From Siniperca chuatsi (taxonomy: Eukaryota; Chordata; Actinopteri; Centrarchiformes; Sinipercidae), in contig NC_058063.1 of NCBI RefSeq assembly GCF_020085105.1, forward strand, positions 7,777,422-7,841,421: a stretch of DNA of 64,000 bases, given 5' to 3'. A program made the position numbers and the translations under genes. Of the stretch, positions 1 through 13,451 are shown in pieces; within the stretch, counting starts at the first letter, position 1; each line of letters opens with the position of its first letter. The notes under the pieces were generated by a model, which searched no databases, was not told where the DNA came from, and was given only the letters and a program-made list of their open reading frames with translations.

Positions 1-2200
1 AGTAGCCTAGTTACAAGATCATATAAACAAAGACGTGCACAAGTGCGGGCTAAAGTTGCCCTCTTTGGCTGAGCTGCCCCTCTGGAGGATTTTATTTATG
101 CTGTTGTGGCTGCATAAATACGAGTAGCCCATAATTGCTAATGTTAGACTAAATGAAATTGCCATATCCAAACGTTTATTACTTTTTGATAGGCATGCCA
201 CGCGGGACAGAGATGGGGCGGCCGTATGCCCCCTGGCATGTGACACTGGAGCATCCAAACTCGGTATTGTTGCCATGGTGTGAGTCTTTTGAAGTTGTAG
301 TAATGATTAACAATGAATGGTATAACCAAAGGGATGCCCTGTGAATAAAAAAATCTCCACATATGCTTCCAAACAATGTGCAGCTTGTCACATTTGTATC
401 ACGGCGTGAAATATTGCCTATATTATGCAATTTAAATAGTAGTTCTATCATGTCCAAGCAATTCTAAATGGAAAATGCTCGGGACAATGGTATTGTTAAT
501 TCTGATTCTAATCATTAAATTTAGGATGAGGCGCAACCACAAGGCTCCAGACCAGAGAGTGAGGTATAGCATCAGACACATCACACAGGTACATATGAGG
601 GTGGTAATGGCTGAGTGTGAGAGAGTTACTATAAAGGGCCATGCGAGTAAGAGTGGGACAAAGAAAAAGATATGCTGTTTACAATGGTATTCCTTACAAT
701 TCTGAACTGTATGTATGTCTATAAAGTGTCTTTGTGACAAAAGCTTTGTTAAAGCGCTAAAGAAATAAAATGGTATTCATTCATGGAGATAGGAGTACAA
801 TCAAAACATTTTTTACTTTACATGATGTACACAATATCAACTCATAATCAGCTGAGTTCAAAGAGTTTATGTTTGAACTTTGAATATTGTGGATTTCACT
901 TTTTCAGTTTCAAAAATGAAATGTTTCCTCAAAGTCTGAATGCTTTACAAAGCTTCTGCTGTCATAAACAAGTAATTAAATGAAGGGCCATTGTGCCATG
1001 TTGAAACAGTGTGATCACCACACAGGTACACCTCTTTTCCAATCACATTGATAGATGGCAGTGTGACGCTGGAAAAAAGGGGGTTACCCTTATTTCAGGT
1101 TAGAGCAACATGCCCTCAAAAAGTCTGTGCACATCCCTGCATATAAACCATGCAAACAAAAAAAGGAACAAGAAAACAAACACACTAAAAACCAATCCAC
1201 TGCATGTTATGACAGATGAATTAACTAAGCATATTGTCAATTTTGTTTTCCCTAAACCATTTAAGGCAGAAAGTAAGTCTGAGAGTGACTGCTGGAGATG
1301 ATGATGCAAACCCATTCAAATGTGCAATAGTCTGCACATAGATTGAGTTCATCCCATGAACCAATGGCTGACTGGTTAGGCAGGTTTTTAGGAACTGTTG
1401 ATCAGATTTCCAAAGCAAACGGTGTACAATCAGGCCAAGGCCCTGTCACAGAGTAATTAGAAATGTTTGTTTAGAATTTTGGAATTGGGATATGTTTTTT
1501 ATGTAGGTATAGTCACAGTGGTTTTTTTTCGATGTATATAGTCATTGTCTATGACCAAAACAAGCATGTATCGACCACATCTATTTTTTCTCAAGGGAAA
1601 GAAGAGCTAATTTTTTAATTACCATTCCACTGTTCTGTCTAATAAGCAGAAATTTAGTGGTGATTTAATTCACTCCGAAATTCTCTCGTTTTTTAAAGCC
1701 ACAAATTATTACTGTAGCCCCCGTAGAGACATTTTGGTAAAGAGCTTTAGGCTCTTTAGGTCCATTGTACAGCCTGCAGAAAAACACTTTCAGTTTGTCT
1801 GCAGCCAAACCAAACCACCCTACAGAGGAATTTACAGAACTCTACAAAGTCCAAACCTGAGCCATTATGATCTTCGTGACGACTGCATCTAAAGATTTCA
1901 ACAAATATTCGGTATGATAGCAAAATCTGGACTCTTCCGGACGTGGAGACACACCCTCAACAAGCAACTTCAACTTTACGCAAAGAAGTCTGTCCAGTGC
2001 AACTCTAGTTTTTAATAACAAGTGGCCAACCTGTATATTCCGCACTGAGCCTGGATGGTACTGTGATGAAGGAAAAGGTGGAAACCAGTTGCGCTGGGAA
2101 CAAGTGAAATGAACTTATCAGATTTACCTTACTAGTTATAAGTAAAATGTTTCAGCGTTAGATGAGTTTAGGCCACTTGTTGATATGGCCACTTTTAGCA
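1..2200. other. No recognisable gene; one polyadenylation signal
   Basis: I find no conserved coding exon on either strand. All open frames are short and lack plausible splice partners. A plus-strand AATAAA at 764-769 lies in an A/T-rich context and could end the 3' UTR of a plus-strand gene beyond the left edge, or be the tail of an old retroelement. Confidence 0.4.
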
Positions 2201-2219
2201 GCGCCGACAGCAGTTCAGA

Positions 2220-2960
2220 CGGGACAGTGAAACTATGAATGACGTAACGCGTCACACTTCGACTCCACACCCTCCATCGGGACCAAACTATTTAGATGAA
2301 GTTTCCTTGTCTTTTTTCGTTTTCTGAACAAAACTGTTCCTAAATGGTCCTGACAGATTGAATGGCGCCGGCAAAATGTACCAGACCCGGTATACAGTCC
2401 GCTCAGGCAACGATACACCGCGTAACATCGAGTTAAATCCTCCTGCCACCTCCAAGACAGCGGCTTGTCAAGCTAGCCAGAGAACGCTATCAAAAGACCG
2501 GATACACATACATGTCGTCTTCATAATAAAACTACAGAGACTTGCCGGATATTTTTTACTAGGCATATTAATCACACAAGTTATAATTTTGAAAGTCACT
2601 ACCGGAAGTAAGGTTTTGTGTCCTAACTAGCTTGAAAGCATTCGAGCCATCCTAGCCGGGAGCGTAGAAAGGGGCAAAATACACACTGCAAAACTTTGCC
2701 AGGAGTGAGTATTATAAAAGTCCACGTAAGTCAGAATAAAAGCTACAAAAAACATTCTACCTTGCTCTAAACAGACAGGGATGGTGAAGTCAGGACCTGG
2801 TCCGGTTGCTGTCAGTGATGTCACCGCAACAGTGCTGAGCTGCGGACGGAGCTCTGTGCACGGAGTGTCTGCCAGCCGGTCCAGGCACAGCCTCTCCTCC
2901 GCCACCTGATTGGTCGCCTGTGCATGGGCTTCTCGCTAATTACACGTCAATATATGCACC
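2220..2960. promoter_or_regulatory. CpG-rich, promoter-like patch with CRE-like, ETS and CCAAT motifs
   Basis: This patch has many more CpGs than its AT-rich surroundings. It contains an inverted pair of CREB half-sites around 2241-2256 (TGACG and CGTCA, 5 bases apart), an ETS core CCGGAAGT at 2602-2609, and a minus-strand CCAAT box at 2909-2913. A donor-like AAG|gtagaa lies near 2762 on the minus strand. This resembles a TATA-less promoter, perhaps for a minus-strand transcript running off the left side. No coding exon could be tied to it. Confidence 0.4.
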
Positions 2961-3159
2961 CAGGGGCCGCAGCGCAACACAGAGGACACATGTCCCGTCC
3001 AATCGCACCGAAAACGAACGCTACTTTTTCTGCAGTAATGTGCTGGGCCTGTACGTTTACTAAATTCAATTTTTAGTTAAGACTCTCTCAGTTTTCTCCT
3101 CTGAAAAGACAAAAACTAAGTCCAAACAAACCCATATTTTTCTTATATATAAATTAGGG

Positions 3160-3410
3160 AAGCATCTAACAATTATTCCCATTATTGAAACATCTGATTA
3201 GTGGATTAATTGTTTAGTCTGTAAGATAAATGAATAATGCCTATTGCAATTACCTAGACCCCAAGGTGGCATCTTCAAATTGCGTGTTTTCTCCAAATAA
3301 TAGTCCGCATCCAAAGATATTCAGTTTACAATGACATAAAACAGAAAAGCAGCAAATCCTCACATTTGAGAAGCTGGAACCAGAGAAGGTTCAGCATCTT
3401 TCTTACTCTA
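3160..3410. repeat. Interspersed repeat common in percomorph genomes (copy 1)
   Basis: I recognise from general familiarity a diverged copy of a short repeat frequent in percomorph fish, with a TCTGATTAGTxGATTAATTG start and an internal GCAGCAAATCCTCACATTTG block. A more diverged copy lies at about 61,236-61,505. The rest of 3,000-4,100 is AT-rich with no gene seen. Confidence 0.5.
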
Positions 3411-4149
3411 TATAATATTCCTAATATATGTTTTATTTTTCTATTTTCCATTTGTTTATTTATTGTTTAATATTTGACTGAAATATTTTAAATGTATTTT
3501 GAATTTATTATGCACATTTATTTGTTTGTTTATTTATTTCCCATTCCCAATAATATTTTACATAATGTCATTAACTTATTCCACTCTGTAAGTTTAACTT
3601 ACTTTTCCATTTAATAATCCAAATGCTGGTTTAAAAACCTTAGGTAATATTGATTAAGTATCTTATTGTGTTTCTTTTACCATTGCCTCTCATCAACTGC
3701 CTTGCTTTAGACACTATTTTTGCCCAATCGTCCCTATCCATATTCAAATGTCATTAAAGCAACAACTACTGAATTGCTTAAGGTTTGTCATGTCAAAAAC
3801 ACCAAAACATCCTCTATGGTGTACTTTTTAAAACTTTTTTATTATAGATAATTGTGCATAAAGTTCTGTTAAATTGTGAAAACTCAAGACCTCTCCTTTG
3901 ATCCCTGTCCATAGCTCTTTTCTTGTTAACCTGAACATTATTTTACATGTATAATTTACAGAAATGTTGCAGTAACAATAATGCCAGTATATGACCAAAA
4001 AAAGACAACACCCCCTCCCAACCTTAGGTCATCAACAGGAAGAAGATGTCCAACTCCTATGAAGAGTGCATTGAATTTATGAAAGAATGGGTGCATCCAC
4101 CAGGGGCGCTAATTTCCACTTTTCTTCCTATCGTTGGTCTGTCAGGCCG

Positions 4150-4299
4150 CCGGAAGTGACCTGTCAAAAAAAACCGGAACAGACTACGTACCGGATTTCC
4201 AAGCTAGGTAGCCAAAAAATAACAACAGAGGATTATTGTTTGTCTGCATGAACACCTCAAAGAGCTACATTTAAAGACAGGAATCTCTGTGTATGCCAG
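4150..4299 (+). promoter_or_regulatory. dctn1: Probable dctn1 promoter and non-coding exon 1
   Basis: A classic ETS/GABP site, CCGGAAGTG, lies at 4150-4158, with two more CCGGA-type cores just downstream. This suits a housekeeping, TATA-less promoter. A strong donor, CAG|gtaaga, follows at 4299/4300, so the segment is probably the 5' UTR exon of dctn1. It contains a short upstream ORF (ATG 4248, stop ending 4274) and a second ATG at 4293 just before the donor. The acceptor joining it to the coding exon that starts at 5281 is not certain; 5199 is one candidate. The 5281 exon could also have its own transcription start. Confidence 0.5.
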
Positions 4300-5280
4300 G
4301 TAAGATAACGCTATATTACAAAATACAGCTATTCTATGTTAGCTTTTTAATAGTTCTTTTCTTTCTGACCTTTGCTTGCTTGCTAATAAGCCGAGTTGGC
4401 CAGTTTTAACGTTAGCTATAAAGCTAATTTAGCTAACTGTTAACTCAATTCTGATGTCTAACTAAACCTAGAGGGCAATGTAAAGTGTAGTTATTTTAAA
4501 GTCATTTTGTGTATGGCTGTCAGTATTATTTTGAACGTAGCTCCAGCTAACAAAGCAGCAACGTTAAAGCAGAATAGCTTGATTATGTTTCATGACATTT
4601 CTTTCTATCGCACTTTGTCCACCCTCTTCTCTCGTAGAGCTGGTGCATCCAGGGTCCTTTTTTATTGCATTGTGTATTTTTTTAAGTGTGTTTTTTTGTG
4701 GTTGGCTTATATATTGTATTATGACTGAATAAAAACAAATCATTAAACTAATTTAGCACACGACCCTATAAATAATAGTACCAAGGGAATAAATTATTGT
4801 TATTATTGTTGTTTGCCATTGTTTGTCAGCTGATAACTGATTGAATGATTAAAGAAGCTAATTGTTAACATTTGTAAGTTCCTTAAAGATTACTTTAATG
4901 TGTCAAAGAGAGGGAAAAACACATTAATTTCCCTACACCTTACTACTTCTCAACTGAGTGTTATATAAATATAGCTATATAAATGTAGGCTAGTAAATTG
5001 ATTATTTTATCACTATTTAAGTGGCTCCATGTAAAGTATCAAGCTAACATCCATGCATTTTTCCTGTGGGAAAACACAACAGCTAGATATTACCCTCCCT
5101 TTGTCAGTTCAAATCAGCTGTGACGTTTTGTGATGCACCACATAGAAGCCCTCCCTGAAATCACAGTCTTGTATTGTCCTCTCCTCTCTCTGGAAAAGAG
5201 GAAGGGATGTGAAAGTAGAGAAAAATTAGAACTTTAGCCTTATCTTTGTACTGGAGGTGAAACCATCTTAACTTGCTATT

Positions 5281-8200
5281 ATGGCTTTGAACAGACGACA
5301 TTCTTATACCCCCCGGGTGAGTAACATGGATACTCGGTATAATATAATAATATCTTGTTTAGTACATCAGTGTTGATTTTAATTGATGCAGTTAATCAGT
5401 AGAAGTCATTACATTATAATGGCTAAACCTCTAAAAAGTAAATGTTTGTGGCACTTACCATACAGTGGATGTAGGATTCTTCTTGTCCTCCTCAGATAAA
5501 ACGAGTAAGAATATAATTAGGGAAACTGTAGATATCCTGTAAAGAAGATGAAGTTTATGTCCTTATATTTAGCCCATAGGCAAGCTTTTGTTCCCATTAA
5601 TCTTAAGTAGTGTTTATTCTAGAGGATTCTGCAAAACTGTCTCTCTGCTTCTCTGAAAATAACAAAATCCTGTTTTAGAGCTTCTATCATAAGGCTTTGA
5701 TAAACCTTTTCTGTCCAGTTTTCTGCCCTGCGGTTTAAAACTGAGAGGCAGCGTGAATTCACATGTCCCTACAGCTCCTTAAAAGGATTAGACTCTACTG
5801 CAGTCCTAGTTTGTCTTGAATGAGCGTCTTTGTGTGAGCAAGGCAGGGATATGGCTTGTTTCTTAGGAGGTCTGTTGTGGTCCAGGACATATGACTGGGT
5901 GCATGAGTGTATTCCTGTGCTTTGTGGCCTTGAGACTCTCTTGTCATTGAATATTTTTGATTCCTAAGACTGCTCCTAATAGGTGGAGCAGGGAGAATTA
6001 TTGGGGATTATTGTTAAACATAAAACAATGCTGTTTGTTTGGGTCTTTTTGCAGGTCTGGTGGACAATATTAAAAAATCTTTGTTGTACATACTCCCACT
6101 AAGATATTTGACTAAGATTAAGATATAAAAAGATACCATGCCTGAGGAATTCTGAAATTTAAACAATACATTCTCTGATATGTAAAGACCTCACCTCACT
6201 GTCTCTCTCCTTCTCCCACCTCACCCCTCATTCCCATTGGTAACCAACCTACCTTTACTTTCTCTTTCCCACATTTCCTCATCTTTCTCCCTACTTCTCC
6301 CCATCTGGATTTCCCAAATCCTCCAGCTGACCAGCCCACTGATCAGCAAGATGAGCAGCGCAGGAACGGTGGAGAGTGGTAAACCTCCAAAGGTAGGTCA
6401 CTTTTCAATACAGACACAAGAAAGGACAAAATATAAACTATTAACTAGAGTGTAAAGACTCACAGTCTCTCACCCTCTTGTCTCTGCTCCTCCTCTCATA
6501 GATTGGCTCTATAGTGGAGGTGATAGGGAAGGGTCAGCGTGGCACTGTTGCCTATATTGGCGCCACCCTCTTTGCCTCTGGGAAATGGGTGGGCGTCATA
6601 CTGAATGAGGCCAAAGGCAAGAACGATGGCACCGTGCAGGGGAAACGCTACTTCACCTGTGAGGAAAATCACGGGATATTTGTGAGACAGTCCCAGGTTA
6701 GTGACATAAATGCGTTGTGATGTTAAGATAAATGTACTGTACATCGTGCACTTGAGGGTTGGATGATGGTGTAGAGCTTCCTATTACTCTGGTGTAATCA
6801 CATCAATCATTGATCCTAATTTTACTCAGGTTTGAGTTGCATGGTTGTCATGGGGTCAATAGACACTCACCTTTTAAAATGATTAAGGATTCATCCAGTT
6901 TTCCCAGTTGTCTGACCTTAGTATTTAGGAACACAGACAGATTATTGATCATACAAAATATTTCTAATACAACATATGCATAAAAATTCCTGTATACTTT
7001 CATTAGTATGAAGTGTCAATAGTTTGATAGAATGATACGTTTGAAGATCCTTTTTTCTGTATTTATGATCACAAATGAACACTTGTTTGTTCCTGCTCCC
7101 AGCCCTGTTTTTTATGTCCATGTTGTCCTGATCACACCCCTATGTTTCTCTGTCACTCTGAACAGATCCAGGTGGTGGAAGATGGCTCCAGTGCCACCTC
7201 ACCAGATACCCCTGAATCAGGCACTGCAAAGATACCCAGACAAAAAGGTGAGTGTGAACCACAGCTGTGTTTGAAATTCATACTCTTGAAACACAGTAAT
7301 TCAAAGTTAATGATAATAATAATAATAATAATGATAACAGTAGATAATAATACTTAATTTGTTTCCTCCAGACATTCCTGAGACTCCCAAAACAACCAAG
7401 CAGGTAGGCAACCATTACATGCTCCTCACTGATTTTTTTTTGTCCTTTTGTCAGTTTAGTAATGTTATGTTGTTTCCATGATTTGGCTTCGAAGATGGTC
7501 GGATTCCTGTGGATCTTTGTGTATGTACTATGGATTTAAGAAATATGTCTTGTCCATATATTCACTCTTTTTAAGTAAATTATTTACACTTTAAGTTAAT
7601 ACCTACCCTTTCCAGAGCAGTTATGTCATTTTAAATGTGTTGAACAAGATTAATCAGACCAGTAAAGCAACTAAATCCATTTCAGAGAGTGGTGATATGA
7701 CTATCAACGGTCTCTCTGACTTGTCCTTTTCTGTGTTTTCCTGACCAGAGGTGCTTTATTTCAAAATGTTCCCCCAATTGCGAATTACTTTCTGTTTTGC
7801 CTCTCAGCGTTTGGGTTTACTTCTCATTTTTATTTTTCTGAATACGTTTTGCAGACACTTGTGAACGTTAAGAAGGTAGAAATATTTAAATTCAACACAT
7901 TTGCTTTTGCCTTGGTTGTTGTTAATCGCACTAATGTGGCAACTCATCTTTTGTTTTTAAGTTATCCTTTTACGTGTTGATGTTTGCACAGGACATAAAG
8001 ACATCACTTGTCATTGATAGATGCCATTTTCACTGTATTTTATTTTGGGTTTCTGTGGCTGCACTTCATTTTGTACACCAGATGTTGTTGTTTGTTTGCT
8101 TGTTTTCTTTTATTTTTTTTATTCTGGTGATGGCATCCAGTATACACCTTTAGAGCCCAAAATTGTGAGTTTTAAGGTCATCATGATGTTGTCTTTGTCA

Positions 8201-11200
8201 TTCCTCTTGGCCTCACAATTCAGTGACATTTTGTCACTGTTGCACGAGTTCACATTTTATTCTGCTCCTATGCCAAGAATAACTATTCTTTAAAATGGTG
8301 TTAAATGGTGCATGCAGCTGTCAAAGTGATGATCAGTGCATATGAACTAACAGTGGGTATGCTTCTTATGAGCTGCTAATCTCTTATCTTGCTTCACTGG
8401 ACGTGTGTTTGTGTGTGTATATTTGTGTGCGTGCGTGCGTGTGTGTGTGCGCGCGCCCATCCCTCTCTCTCCAACTCCCCTCCTCCTCTCCTCCAGTCCT
8501 CTACCCGCCGCTCTGCCAAGGTGAGCTCGTCTACATCAGACAGAGGAGGGCAAACGGCATCAAAACAGAATAATTTAAAACAGCAGTTCATAATGAAAAG
8601 TTGTTGTTATTTTAATGTTTGAACCTTTTGAGGGTGCTAGGCAAGTTTAAATCAAGGGCACAGCTTCAAATGTTTGAAATTTCTCCAAAGGCCATGCATT
8701 TTTGTGTAGTACGATAAGAAGTACATACTTGTCCTCAAACCAGGATTACATTAGTTTGATAAGTGTAATATTGAGATTTATAATGATGGTATATAAAGAC
8801 TCTTCAGTAAGCAGTTCTCTGCATTTTTGCCTCTAATGAAGGTCCTTTTGTATAGTTTTTTATTTAACAGAATGTAGATAGTCAGTTTAGGTGTTAGTAT
8901 GTTGTAATTTGTGTTGAAGGTAAGTGACATTTACTCATAAAATTGATAAAAATGGAAGTATGTATTATGCAGTGCTTTCCATGACCCTGGAATTCAAGGC
9001 AATGGAAACCTGCCTTAAAACTATGATTAGAATGTTGAAAATTCAGTGAGTATTATATTTAAACATTTTAAGCTTTGTCTGAAGATGGTGATTATGTCTT
9101 GTGATGCCAGCTTTAATGTTTTTTTTATTTATTTTCAAACTCATTTTTAAAAGCTGGTTGTACTTCTCCGCACTTGTACAAATGTCATATACAGTATGAG
9201 CATAATCACAACAGGATGGTGATATAACTGACTTGGTAATTATAATGTGTATGAACAAGAACACAGTATCACAGGGTTTGCAGCTGTGTTTTCAAATAAC
9301 TCTTGAGAGTCCTAACACAGTTCCTATGATCACACTGTGGCAGTGGAGCACTCCAAGTCGTCTCACGCCTGCCACCTCCCTCCCCTCCCTCTTGGTACGT
9401 CCCTCCGGACGCCTCAGCCTGTCACTCAGGGTACGCTCTGTCATATCAGGGTACCTCACCTGTTACTTCACAGGGAGTGGTGATTTGTTTTGTCACTGGA
9501 AACTGGTGATTTGTTGTCCTTTGGTGCACAGGTGAAGGGCTTTACCAGATAAATGAACTCAAAGTGGTGTTTGTGGGAACATCCCTTGTAAGGGACAGTG
9601 GGGAGGTGAAATGTTGGTTCTGAAAGACATAATTGTCGGGAAGATTATTGTATTTTATCACAAGATATGAATCTAGCGGCACAGCATATAACACAGGATG
9701 TTCACTCTTCTACTGGGTTCATCAAAGTTGTGTGTTCACTGTGGGAGAAGGTCTTGTTTTGATTATTGGATTGTTACAGTTGTTTACCGACATTCAAATA
9801 CTTTCTTCCTCTGTTTCATCCCTCATCTTCTCCCTCTCGCCACTCTCCAACACTTGACCTGCGTTGGCCAACAGGCGTCTCGTGAGAGCCTGTCGTCCTC
9901 TCTGTCTGGAGATGTCAGTGAGACAGGCTTTTCCTCCCACCAGGGTGCACTGGGGGCCCCTGTCATGCCTCAGCCCAGCGGGTCGCCTGCAGCAATGGCA
10001 GCCCCGGTCCCGGCCACTCCAAGCAAGGTGGGTCACTGACAATTAGAAGAGCATTTTAGTCAAAAATATGCCCATAAAGATGTAAAATCAATTTTCATAT
10101 ATTCATGTGGAATCCATTACAAACACCAGCACAAAAGACCAGCAAATCAGCATTTCCATTATATTTGTTATTTTAATGAGCTTGTCCCATTTCATCCATG
10201 TTGTCATTGTTTGACCAGGTGGAACCTGCCATTTCCAAGCAGGTAGAGTTTTCTAATGGCTACATGCATGCTGATGATACCTGGCATGAGTTTACTAACA
10301 AACTCATAACATCAGACACACCTTCTCAATACTTTGAATATGGTGTTGTAATGTCCTCACTCACGGTGAATTATATGGTGATGATGCATGGCTTGACTTT
10401 CTGAGACACTGAATGAAATATTCAATTCCACAATTGTGTTTGGAGGGAATGGATTAATCGTCATTGCTATTTAATGTTACTGGCAGAGGTTCCTGTTGAG
10501 GTGGTGAATTCAGAGGTTAAAGTCAATTAACTGAGGAAATTATTTGCAAATTAATTTAGCAAAATTCACATTTATCATCTTGTTCTGGGTTTCTGGTGGT
10601 GGGGACTTGATCAGTGTTTTTGTAATGTTTCTTTAGTGTCTTAAAATAAAGTCTTGGGACATTTAATGAAGTCCAGTTAATCCTTTAAATTAGCTAAAGA
10701 CAGCACATTTACACTGTCTCTCCCCTCCACCCACCTGTCCTGCTCAGGAGGAGGAATCACTGCGAGCTCAGGTCAAGGACCTGGAAGAGAAGCTCGAAAC
10801 GCTGAAGATGAAGCGGACAGAGGACAAGGCCAAGCTGAAGGAGCTTGAGAAGCACAAGATCCAGCTGGAGCAGCTTCAGGAGTGGAAGAACAAAATGCAG
10901 GAGCAGCAGGCTGAGCTGCAGAAACAACTCAAAGAGGCCAAGAAGGTACACAGAAAAATAAAGTACTAATAATTACTTCAATTGTGTCTGTTTGTGCCTA
11001 AGTCTGAAAAATAGCATTATCAGGGTATTTACAGTATATTGTGACAAAATGAAATGAATGCTAATTTGTAGGATATGAAATGACTGATATTTTCCAAACC
11101 TATAAGAATGAAAGAAGCGGCCCCACTGTCATCATACATGACTTTCTTGAGTTTTATTTTGTACGTCCTCCTTCCAGGAAGCCCGTGAGGCACAGGAGTC

Positions 11201-13380
11201 TAAGGACCGCTACATGGAAGAGATGGCCGACACGGCAGACGCCATAGAGATGGCCACGCTGGACAAAGAGATGGCTGAAGAGCGGGCAGAGTCACTGCAA
11301 GTGGAGGTGGACACACTGAAAGAGAAAGTGGAGGAGCTCTCCATGGACCTGGAGATCCTTAGACATGAGATTTCAGAGAAAGGTCTGTACTATCCTCACT
11401 AATCCACAAAGGCCTCTTCATCTCCCGCTTTCTTTTTTCTTGTCATGTCTCTCTTTTATTTATGTACTGCTTTCTCACACTGTGTTGTTTTTTCTTTTTC
11501 TCCTGCAGGCTCAGATGGAGCTGCCTCAAGTTACCATGTCAAACAGCTAGAGGAGCAGAATGGCAGACTAAAGGAGGCGTTGGTTCGGTCAGTCAAATGT
11601 CTCAAAAGCTGCTGATTAAATTATAATTTGAGAGACTCTCTTTAAAGGGTTAATGAAGACGAGGCCTAGAAGGGGGTTTGGGCAGTTTTAGCTGTCAACA
11701 TTTTGGTCTGCACCCAGTAAAAAAATCTTTTTTTTGTCCTTTTCCTCCTCAGGATGCGTGACCTGTCTTCTTCAGAGAAGCAGGAGCATGTGAAGCTGCA
11801 GAAGCAGATGGAGAAGAAGAACTCTGAGCTGGAGACTCTGAGGACTCAAAAGGAAAAACTGCAGGACGAGATAAAGCAGGCGGAGGCCACTATCGATGAA
11901 CTGAAGGAGCAGGTAAAGGCAACGAGACACAAGAAAAGAGGATGAATATGATCAGAGAGAAGAAATGTTTTTATGAATCTCTGATGCTGCTTTCTGTTGG
12001 TTACACTAAAGTGAATATTTAAAAAAATACAGTTATTAACAGAAAAGATTTAGACTGAAGTACTTAGTATGGACATTTAAACAAAGCGAGGGACTGTTCT
12101 TGTTTGCTATCTCAGAATTGAACTGTACATATACGTGTGTGTGCACTTGTACCAGGTGGATGCTGCACTGGGGTCAGAGGAGATGGTGGAGACCCTGACA
12201 GAGAGAAACCTTGACCTGGAGGAGAAAGTCAGAGAGCTGAGAGAAACAGTCACTGATTTGGTCTGTACAACTGCATTTATGATTCCTAGCTTCATTATTA
12301 ACACCACTGATGTTTCTGTTTTCTAACCAATACAAACTCTGTTCATACTATGTGTGACGAAGGTGCAAGTATTCACTATTAGATTCTCATTTTAAGGTAA
12401 ATTAGTAGATAAATTGTCGCTGTACTAATTCCCTGGTTACTTTTACCATAATGGTGATGATTAAGTAAATGACAAAGGTCACATGAAAAAGAAGTAGAAT
12501 AAGATAAAAAATAGGATATTTATTAACTAACAACTCCCTTTTTATCAAGCTATCACTGACCTCTAACTTTTTCCTGTAACAATAGGAGGCCATCAACGAA
12601 ATGAACGATGAGCTCCAGGAGAATGCCCGGGAGACAGAAATGGAGCTGAGGGAGCAGTTGGACCTGAGTGGAGCAAAGGTCAGAGAGGCTGACAAAAGGG
12701 TGGAGGCTGCCCAGGAGACTGTAGCTGATTACCAGCACACCATAAGCAAATACAGAGAGCTCACTGCAGGGCTACAGGTGGGTGGAGAGGAGGGAAACAC
12801 ACATGCTCAACAAAATAATCAGAGGATGGGGAAGCACTGAGCCTACATTCTGTGCAAGTGGATGCCCTGACACTGTATGTGGTTTTTTCCCTGTGCATTA
12901 GGAGGCCAACAGAGAGCTGATCAGCCAGCAGAATGCAAATGTTGAACAAGTTCAGCAACCCCCTGCTGAATTATTTGACTTCAAGATTAAGTTTGCAGAG
13001 ACCAAGGCTTATGCCAAGGTAGGAAACATTCATGTGTTATTATGCCAGGAATGATGACTGATAGGAGTTTTACACCTTTGTGACCATTTGCATATAATCT
13101 GTGTTCCTAGGCCATTGAGATGGAGCTGAGGAAAATGGAAGTGGCTCAGTCAAACAGACAGGTATCCCTCCTCACCTCCTTCATGCCGGACTCCTTCCTG
13201 CGTCACGGTGGAGATCACGACTGTATTCTGGTCCTTCTGCTCATCCCCAGGCTCATCTGCAAGGTATGTTTGTGAGTAGTGGACAAATGAGTACAAGCAT
13301 CTTTTTTTGCAGAATCCTGATCACTATTAACTTGATTTGAACTCTTTTTGCTGTGCTTAGTTTGTCTCTATAATGAATGC

Positions 13381-13451
<71 letters not shown>

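Noticed and set aside
1842-2045. Minus-strand open frame after an acceptor-like CAG
   Set aside because: No recognisable homology, and no phase-compatible neighbouring exon could be found.
2358-2630. Plus-strand 90-codon frame in the CpG-rich patch
   Set aside because: No domain, no start context and no splice partner. Open by chance in GC-richer DNA.
2627-2905. Minus-strand frame of 92 codons with a possible donor near 2762
   Set aside because: It begins with GTG, not ATG, shows no known domain, and has no matching downstream exon. More likely a promoter or 5' UTR sequence.
9394-9430. Treating the shorter dctn1 exon ending at 9394 as the only form
   Set aside because: Both donors are good and in frame. 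I kept the longer exon in the model and reported the choice as a finding.
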